Translations under genes and position numbers: made by a program
Notes under the pieces: generated by a model
What the model was told of the DNA's origin: nothing
The model's input: the letters and a program-made list of their open reading frames with translations, nothing else
Database searches by the model: none
Shown here: one piece after another, positions 58,784-64,000 of the stretch
How positions within the stretch are numbered: the stretch's first letter is position 1
Layout: every line of letters starts with the position of its first letter
NCBI RefSeq assembly: GCF_019710585.1
Contig: NZ_JAIFZQ010000021.1
Location: 124,001 to 188,000 of the forward strand
Length of the DNA: 64,000 nucleotides
Source: Arthrobacter sp. MAHUQ-56
GTDB taxonomy: Bacteria; Actinomycetota; Actinomycetes; Actinomycetales; Micrococcaceae
Reading direction: 5' to 3'

Positions 58784-58820
58784 ACGGCGCCGCCCGGGTC
58801 CTCCCGGACGGCGCCGTTTT
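58784..58820 (+). terminator. Intrinsic terminator of serC
   Basis: Fifteen-base arms with one mismatch (58784-58798 and 58803-58817) and a TCCT-type loop are followed by TTTTG on the plus strand, 17 bases after the serC stop codon. Confidence 0.85.
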
Positions 58821-58843
58821 GTATCGCCCTGGGTCAGGGGCGC

Positions 58844-59422
58844 CTAGGCTTCCGGCTGCGGGCCGTCGTCGCCCGTCAGCTCACCGCTGCCGTCAACAGC
58901 CGGGGCATCTTCCGCAGCGGGGGCAGCCTCGCCCGCAGGTGGTGATGCCGCTTCCCCTGCGCCGCGGACGTCTGATTCCTGTTCCTGCTCCGGTTCCTGC
59001 GCATCCTCGGGCCGGACACGTTCCGCCCACGGCACCCATTCCGGGGCCAGGATCGAATCCTCGGACGGCAGCAGCCCCAGCTCGCTCACCGTCACCGCCT
59101 TGGAGCGGGAGTTGCGGGTCAGCACCGCATACCACTGCCAGCCCACGTATCCCGGCAGCCGCGACTCGAACAAGTGCGTCACCAAGCGGTCGCCTTCGCT
59201 TTTGGCGGCGAGGTGCGGACCGATCGTGGCCGGCGCCGTGATGCCTTCGATCGCGCTGCGGGCGGCGTCGACGGCGGCGGCCAGGAAGGCATCAGGCTTT
59301 CCGGTGCGCCACACGGGCACGCCGGCCTTGCGCTTGGCAGGAGCCTTGGCAGGAGTGTTTGCAGGAGTCTTGGCAGCCTGCTCCTGCACGGGTGTGCCCG
59401 GCTGTTCAGCTTCGGGGTCCAT
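58844..59422 (-). CDS. DUF3027 protein
   Basis: This 192-residue protein has a Pro/Ala/Lys-rich N-terminus (TPANTPAKAPAKRK), a conserved core VWRTGKPDAFLAAAVDAARSAIEG then HLAAKSEGDRLVTHLFESRLPGYVGWQWYAVLTRNSRSKAVTVSELGLLPSEDSILAPEWVPWAERV (residues 70-138), and an acidic, low-complexity tail of 55 residues. The core matches the DUF3027 family of actinobacteria, which has no known activity. The start is 6 bp after the cold-shock gene, indicating co-transcription. Compared with many relatives the tail is shortened. Confidence 0.87.
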   Translation of the reverse strand: MDPEAEQPGTPVQEQAAKTPANTPAKAPAKRKAGVPVWRTGKPDAFLAAAVDAARSAIEGITAPATIGPHLAAKSEGDRLVTHLFESRLPGYVGWQWYAVLTRNSRSKAVTVSELGLLPSEDSILAPEWVPWAERVRPEDAQEPEQEQESDVRGAGEAASPPAGEAAPAAEDAPAVDGSGELTGDDGPQPEA

Positions 59423-59428
59423 GGGCGG

Positions 59429-59812
59429 CTAGACGTCCAGCTCGTCGGCAACCTTGCGAAGGGCGGCCGCGATTGCCTTGCCTTTGTTCCCGTCCGGGTA
59501 CTTGCCCTTGGACAGGGTCCCGGACAGGTTGTCCAGGACGGTCACCAGGTCCTGCACCAGCGGTGCGAGGTCCTTGGCGCTGGGACGCTTGGCCTTGGCG
59601 ATGGACGGCGTCTTGTCCAGGACCCGCAGCCCCAGGGCCTGGGCGCCCTTGCGGCCGTCGGCCACGCCGAACTCGACGCGGGTGCCAGCCTTGAGCTCCG
59701 TTACGCCCTCGGGCAGCGACGACTTGGGCAGGAATACCTCCTGGCCGTCCTCGCCCGCGAGGAACCCAAAGCCCTTGTCCTTGTCATACCACTTGACCTT
59801 GCCGGTAGGCAC
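59429..59812 (-). CDS. Cold-shock-domain protein
   Basis: This 127-residue RNA-binding protein has a cold-shock domain at residues 1-65 with RNP1-like KGFGFLAGEDGQEVFL and the opening VPTGKVKWYDKDKG, followed by a C-terminal extension of about 60 residues (AKRPSAKDLAPLVQDLVTVLDNLSGTLSKGKYPDGNKGKAIAAALRKVADELDV). The extension is the mark of the actinobacterial two-domain type. The GTG at 59812 is chosen since GAAGG lies eight bases upstream and the family starts there; a GTG 12 codons further upstream has no ribosome site. It is coupled to the DUF3027 gene. Confidence 0.9.
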   Translation of the reverse strand: MPTGKVKWYDKDKGFGFLAGEDGQEVFLPKSSLPEGVTELKAGTRVEFGVADGRKGAQALGLRVLDKTPSIAKAKRPSAKDLAPLVQDLVTVLDNLSGTLSKGKYPDGNKGKAIAAALRKVADELDV

Positions 59813-60060
59813 GTAATCAACCTTCTTCGTTCTGCTGTCATGAGACACGGCCGGCTGCCACCGCGTCCGCCCTGTTGTGCGGGTTCAAGGTATGGCAACT
59901 TCAAACCGTGTTGGTCTGTATCTTTCAAGGTTACCTGCCGGGCGGGCCAATCACGCTTCCAGCCGCCCCGTTCAGCGTTATCTGCACAGTGTTGTCTGCA
60001 CAGCTCAACGTCAACCCGGCAGTTCAGCCCTCGACCGCCTTGCGCGGTACCGTTACGTCC

Positions 60061-60294
60061 ATGACTCTCTCACGATACCGGCGGCCCCTGACTATCCTCG
60101 CCGCCGTTATTGCCGTGCTTTCCCTGGCAGCCGTGGGAGCGGTCATGGCTTATGCCTTCGCCGGGGCAGTGGCCCCCACCTGGGTCACCTACGGCGCGCT
60201 TTATGGCCTGCCCGCGGCCTTCGTCCTGATGCTCCTGTTGGTACTGGACGGCGTTGCCGCCCGGCGCCGGGCGGGAAAGCCACAGCGGCGGTAA
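60061..60294 (+). CDS. Small two-helix membrane protein
   Basis: This 77-residue protein has transmembrane segments at residues 11-34 (TILAAVIAVLSLAAVGAVMAYAFAG) and 43-64 (YGALYGLPAAFVLMLLLVLDGVAA) and a basic C-terminus RRRAGKPQRR. The ATG is preceded by a poor ribosome site. It lies 10 bp upstream of the helicase-associated gene and may be co-transcribed. Function is unknown, but a similar small gene lies at this place in related genomes as far as the pattern is recognisable. Confidence 0.7.
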   Translation: MTLSRYRRPLTILAAVIAVLSLAAVGAVMAYAFAGAVAPTWVTYGALYGLPAAFVLMLLLVLDGVAARRRAGKPQRR

Positions 60295-60304
60295 CGTTGG
60301 ACTG

Positions 60305-62779
60305 ATGTCCCTTATACGCGCGCTTGGCAAGGACCTGGAGGCACGCAGCGACGATTCGTTGCGGGCGCTCTTCGACGCGCGGCCGGACCTGATCTCCCCC
60401 GCCGTCCCGGACTTCCCGGCACTGGCTGCCCGGGCCAGTTCCCGGGTCAGCGTGCAACGGGCGCTGGAGCGGCTCAACCGGCCACAGATGCAGGTCCTGG
60501 AAACCCTCCACCTGTGCACGAACACGGACACCGGGCACAGCGCGTCAGCGGAAGGGCTGTGCAGGCTGATCAAAGGCTCGTCCCTGGCCACCATTGAACA
60601 GCTCCTCGGGTCCCTGCAGGAGCTGGCGCTGGTACACCCCGCCGCTCCCCCGAATGGCACGCCTTCGGCGGGAGAAGGCAGCTATTACCTGCCGGTTGGG
60701 TGCCTGAAGGACGTTGTGGGGATCTACCCTGCCGGCCTCGGCCGCAGCTACACGGAGCTGGTCCGCCTGCAGCCGGCGTTCGCCCAGCGGGCCGTGCAGA
60801 TCGTCTCGGAGCTGCACGCGGGCGGCATGTCCATTCATGACGCCACCACGCCCATGGAGGCAGCCCTGGCTCTGCAGCACTGGACTTCCTCGCCGGAGGC
60901 CCTGCAGTCCATCCTCGCCAACGCCCCGGAACGGACGACGGCGTTGCTCGCCCGGTTCCGGAACTGGGCCATGGGTGCCGTCCCCCAGGCGCAACGCAAG
61001 GCGTCCGTCACCGCGGAGGGGTCCGACGTCGGGCCCATTGACTGGCTCCTTGCCCGCGGACTGCTCGTCCCGCTGGACGCCGCCCATGTTGAACTTCCGC
61101 ACAGCGTGGGGCTTGCCCTGCGCGGCGGTGCCATCATCAACGATTTCACCCTCGCTCCCCCGGTCCCGGAGCTCGGCTGGACCACGGCGGCGCTGCGCAG
61201 GAACGCTGCCCTGAGCGCGATCTCCGAAACCCTCCGGCTCGTAGCCGAACTGCTGCATGCCGTCCGGGAGCAGCCGCTGGCAACGTTGCGCAGCGGCGGG
61301 GTGGGAGTACGGGAGCTGCGCCGCCTCTCGGAGCTGCTCCGGATCGACCAGGGAATGGCCGGGCTGCTGCTGGAACTCGCTGGCCTCGCCGGGCTGATCC
61401 GGCTGGACGTCGATTCCTCATCCTGGGTCCAGCCTCCGGAGCTGGAGTGGCTCAACCTCCCTCGCCAGGAACAATGGCTGTGGCTGGTCAACGCCTGGCT
61501 GGCCAGCGAGCGCGTCCCGTCGCTGGTGGGGCAGCCGCTGAATGCCTCCCCCGGCGCCCAGGCCGCACGTTCCGCTTCCGGCAGCACCATTCCGGCCTTG
61601 TCAGCGGGCGCGCAACGTCCTGACGCCCCTGTGGTCCGCAAGCGCATCCTTGAGATCCTGCATGAGCTCACCACCGAGGCCTCCGCCGCCGACGGCGCAG
61701 CGCCGGTGCTCGATGCCGCAGCGGTCCTGCAGCGTGCCGAGTGGTCCCAGCCGCGCATGGCCAGGCGGTTCAGCTCCCTGATCCGCGGCGTCCTCGTCGA
61801 GGCCGGGATGCTGGGGCTTGTGGGCTCGGGGGCACTGAGCCAGCTGGGCACCGCCCTCGCCGAGGACCGTCCGGACGACGCGCTGGCCATCCTTGGCGAG
61901 CACCTGCCAGCTGCCTTGAACCATGTGCTGCTGCAGGCGGACCTCACCGCCGTGGCCCCCGGCTACCTGGCGCCGGAGCTGACCGGGAAGCTCCTGGCGA
62001 TGGCGGACGCCGAGGGGCAGGGCCCGGCCACCATCTACCGGTTCTCCAGCGCATCGATCAAGCGGGCGCTTGACGCCGGCTACGATGCCGCAGCCCTGCT
62101 GGAGTTCCTGCGCGGGCACTCAGCCACGGCCGTGCCCCAGCCGCTCGAATACCTCGTGGAGGACACCGCCTCCCGGCACGGCAGGCTGCGTGTGGGGCAG
62201 ATGGCCAGCTTTATCCAGAGTGAGGATGAGGCGGCGCTGCAGGAGTTGCTGAGCGGCCCGAAGGCCGCAGAACTCGGCCTGGTCCGGCTTGCGCCCACGG
62301 TGTTGGCGTCGTCGGCGGCGCCGCGGGAAACTGCCGCTGCCCTGCGGAGGCTGGGACTCTCGCCGGCCGTGGACGGCGCGGAACCGGCCGTCCACGGCCG
62401 GCGGCCTTCCGCTCCCCAGGACACGCTCCGCCCGGTCTATACGGCGCCGCGGATGGCGCCCGGAGCTGAGGAGGTGGACGCCCAGCTGGACGTCCTGCGC
62501 AGGGCAGCCGACGCCGTCGGACACCACCCGGCAGCAGCATCCGGTGGTGAGGCGGCCACCCAGCTGGGACTGGAAGCGCTGCAGCGCGCGATCCGGCTGA
62601 AACAGCGCATCAGCATGAACGTGGTGGACAGCCAGGGGAATGCCACCCTGGAAGTCGTTGTTCCGCTATCTGTCAGCGGTGGCCGGGTCCGCGTGTTCGA
62701 CCCCGCCAGGGAGACCGAGCGCGTCCTGTCCGTCCACCGCATCATCGATATCGAGGCCGCAGAGGAACTGCGCCAGTAA
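60305..62779 (+). CDS. Helicase-associated (XPB/Ssl2-like N-terminal) domain protein
   Basis: This 824-residue cytoplasmic protein has no helicase motifs of its own. Its N-terminal 250 residues (SLIRALGKDLEARSDDSLRALFDARPDLISP, then HTH-like RAALERLNRPQMQVLETL segments) and the region near 560-640 (LTAVAPGYLAPELTGKLLAMADAEGQGPATIYRFSSASIKRALDAGYDAAALLEFLRGHSATAVPQPLEYLVEDTASRHGRLRV) match the helicase conserved C-terminal domain 3 family. It precedes the XPB helicase gene by 13 bp, so it probably serves as its partner in DNA repair. The start is the ATG at 60305. Confidence 0.88.
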   Translation: MSLIRALGKDLEARSDDSLRALFDARPDLISPAVPDFPALAARASSRVSVQRALERLNRPQMQVLETLHLCTNTDTGHSASAEGLCRLIKGSSLATIEQLLGSLQELALVHPAAPPNGTPSAGEGSYYLPVGCLKDVVGIYPAGLGRSYTELVRLQPAFAQRAVQIVSELHAGGMSIHDATTPMEAALALQHWTSSPEALQSILANAPERTTALLARFRNWAMGAVPQAQRKASVTAEGSDVGPIDWLLARGLLVPLDAAHVELPHSVGLALRGGAIINDFTLAPPVPELGWTTAALRRNAALSAISETLRLVAELLHAVREQPLATLRSGGVGVRELRRLSELLRIDQGMAGLLLELAGLAGLIRLDVDSSSWVQPPELEWLNLPRQEQWLWLVNAWLASERVPSLVGQPLNASPGAQAARSASGSTIPALSAGAQRPDAPVVRKRILEILHELTTEASAADGAAPVLDAAAVLQRAEWSQPRMARRFSSLIRGVLVEAGMLGLVGSGALSQLGTALAEDRPDDALAILGEHLPAALNHVLLQADLTAVAPGYLAPELTGKLLAMADAEGQGPATIYRFSSASIKRALDAGYDAAALLEFLRGHSATAVPQPLEYLVEDTASRHGRLRVGQMASFIQSEDEAALQELLSGPKAAELGLVRLAPTVLASSAAPRETAAALRRLGLSPAVDGAEPAVHGRRPSAPQDTLRPVYTAPRMAPGAEEVDAQLDVLRRAADAVGHHPAAASGGEAATQLGLEALQRAIRLKQRISMNVVDSQGNATLEVVVPLSVSGGRVRVFDPARETERVLSVHRIIDIEAAEELRQ

Positions 62780-62792
62780 AGGATTCCCCCGC

Positions 62793-64000
62793 GTGAACGA
62801 CGGACCCCTGATCGTCCAAAGCGATAAAACGATCCTCCTCGAAGTGGACCATGAACTGGCCACGGAGGCGCGGCACGCCATCGCGCCGTTTGCCGAGCTC
62901 GAACGGGCGCCCGAACATGTGCACAGTTACCGGCTGACCCCGCTGGGCCTGTGGAACGCACGCGCCGCCGGCCTGGACGCCGAGAAGGTCCTGGACGCCC
63001 TGCTGAAGTACTCCCGCTTCCCCGTTCCGCACTCCCTGCTGATCGACGTCGAGGAGACCATGTCCCGCTACGGCCGGCTGCGCCTTGAAAAGGACCCGCG
63101 CCACGGCCTGGTCATGCGGACGGACGACTATCCCGTGCTGGAGGAAGTCATCCGCGCCAAGAAGATCGCCCCGCTGCTCGGGCCACGGATCGACGGCGAG
63201 ACCGTGGTGGTGCACGCGTCCCAACGCGGCCAGCTCAAGCAGTTGCTGCTCAAGCTCGGCTGGCCGGCGGAGGACCTGGCGGGCTATGTGGACGGCACCC
63301 CGCACCTGATCTCCCTCAACGAGGACGGCTGGGAACTGCGCCCCTACCAGCGCCTGGCCAGCGAAAACTTCTGGGCGGGCGGCAGCGGAGTGGTGGTGCT
63401 GCCCTGCGGGGCCGGCAAGACCCTCGTGGGGGCCGCGGCCATGGCCACCGGTTCCACCACCACGCTGATCCTGGTCACCAACACCGTGGCCGCCCGGCAG
63501 TGGAAGGACGAACTGCTCCGGCGGACCTCCCTCACCGAGGACGAGGTGGGTGAGTACTCCGGTGCGCTCAAGGAGGTCCGCCCCGTCACCATCGCCACCT
63601 ACCAGGTCCTCACCACCAGGCGCGGCGGCATCTACCCGCACCTGGAACTGGTGGACGGCCACGACTGGGGGCTGATCATCTACGACGAGGTCCACCTGCT
63701 TCCCGCTCCGATCTTCCGCATGACCGCGGACCTGCAGGCCCGCCGCCGGCTCGGCCTGACCGCCACCCTGGTCCGGGAGGACGGCCGGGAAGGCGAAGTG
63801 TTCAGCCTGATCGGGCCCAAGCGCTACGACGCCCCGTGGAAGGACATCGAAGCCCAGGGCTACATTGCCCCGGCCGACTGCGTCGAAGTGCGCGTGGACC
63901 TCCCCAAGGACGAACGGGTGGCCTATGCCATGGCCGAGGATGCGGACAAATACCGGCTGTGTGCCTCCTCCGAGTCCAAGACACTGGTGGTCGAACAGCT
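62793..64000 (+). CDS. XPB-type DNA repair helicase (N-terminal part; runs off the window)
   Basis: The visible 402 residues belong to a superfamily 2 helicase of the bacterial XPB/RAD25 type. Start is the GTG at 62793 with AAAGGA nine bases upstream. An N-terminal damage-recognition-like domain (residues 1-185, with PLGLWNARAAGLDAEKVLDALLKYSRFPVPHSL) is followed by the ATPase core: LRPYQRLASENF (Q-motif like), Walker A LPCGAGKTLVGAA near residue 207, IYDEVHLLPAP near 295 (DEVH box), and LGLTATLVREDGREG near 320. It unwinds DNA in 3'-5' direction for repair or transcription. The last part is missing. Confidence 0.93.
   Translation, partial: MNDGPLIVQSDKTILLEVDHELATEARHAIAPFAELERAPEHVHSYRLTPLGLWNARAAGLDAEKVLDALLKYSRFPVPHSLLIDVEETMSRYGRLRLEKDPRHGLVMRTDDYPVLEEVIRAKKIAPLLGPRIDGETVVVHASQRGQLKQLLLKLGWPAEDLAGYVDGTPHLISLNEDGWELRPYQRLASENFWAGGSGVVVLPCGAGKTLVGAAAMATGSTTTLILVTNTVAARQWKDELLRRTSLTEDEVGEYSGALKEVRPVTIATYQVLTTRRGGIYPHLELVDGHDWGLIIYDEVHLLPAPIFRMTADLQARRRLGLTATLVREDGREGEVFSLIGPKRYDAPWKDIEAQGYIAPADCVEVRVDLPKDERVAYAMAEDADKYRLCASSESKTLVVEQ

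Noticed and set aside
1..64000. CRISPR arrays, IS elements, prophage or integrative elements
   Set aside because: No regularly spaced repeats, transposase, integrase, phage structural gene or duplicated tRNA end was seen. The two HNH proteins belong to widespread chromosomal families.

Overview
High-GC actinobacterial chromosome. The gene set (Micrococcaceae-style iol operon, IdeR, c-di-AMP riboswitches ahead of cell-wall hydrolases, DUF3027/cold-shock/XPB block, DUF222-HNH protein) points to Arthrobacter, Pseudarthrobacter or a close relative. This is an inference from content, not from a database search. No phage, IS element or CRISPR array is visible. Most genes are tightly packed, with many 4-bp ATGA/GTGA overlaps.

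Region 1 (1-5.5 kb, minus strand): a sugar ABC importer (binding protein, permease, ATPase) followed by two Gfo/Idh/MocA oxidoreductases and a TIM-barrel isomerase. Region 2 (5.6-15.7 kb, minus): a myo-inositol catabolic operon iolC - Cgl0159-type aldolase - iolD - mmsA - iolE - iolG, then an isomerase and an MFS sugar transporter. iolB and a classical iolJ are absent from the window. The ABC importer and iolC share a tandem 10-mer operator, and a single copy of the same site precedes a tautomerase gene, which suggests one regulon. An ArsR/SRPBCC pair with a striking triple operator follows at 16.2-17.1 kb.

Region 3 (17.1-28.4 kb, minus): a GntR-controlled catabolic operon with a TIM-barrel isomerase, an RpiB/EryI-like isomerase, a triosephosphate-isomerase-like enzyme lacking the usual N-terminal motif, a DhaK-DhaL fusion kinase, a 3-hydroxyacyl-CoA-dehydrogenase-like oxidoreductase, an SDR and an MFS importer. 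It resembles tetritol/erythrulose pathways but with an unusual composition, and it is the best candidate here for an undescribed pathway. Beside it lies a second SDR-MFS pair with its own FadR-type regulator and a well-placed operator.

Region 4 (28.6-46 kb): sucCD, a lipoprotein, an F420-reductase-like protein divergent from a TetR regulator, pcrA, a DUF222-HNH protein, an inositol-monophosphatase-family protein, tRNA-Arg(CCT) abutting a DUF6314 gene, a NUDIX hydrolase, an ABC exporter with an ABC-F protein behind an attenuator-like leader, and an HTH/seven-helix membrane protein pair.

Region 5 (46-64 kb): GH38 alpha-mannosidase, molybdenum cofactor genes (mobA, DUF6457, moeA, fdhD), an HNH nuclease, three secreted peptidoglycan hydrolases (two behind c-di-AMP riboswitches), ideR, serC, DUF3027, a cold-shock protein, a small membrane protein, a helicase-associated protein and the start of an XPB-type helicase running off the end.
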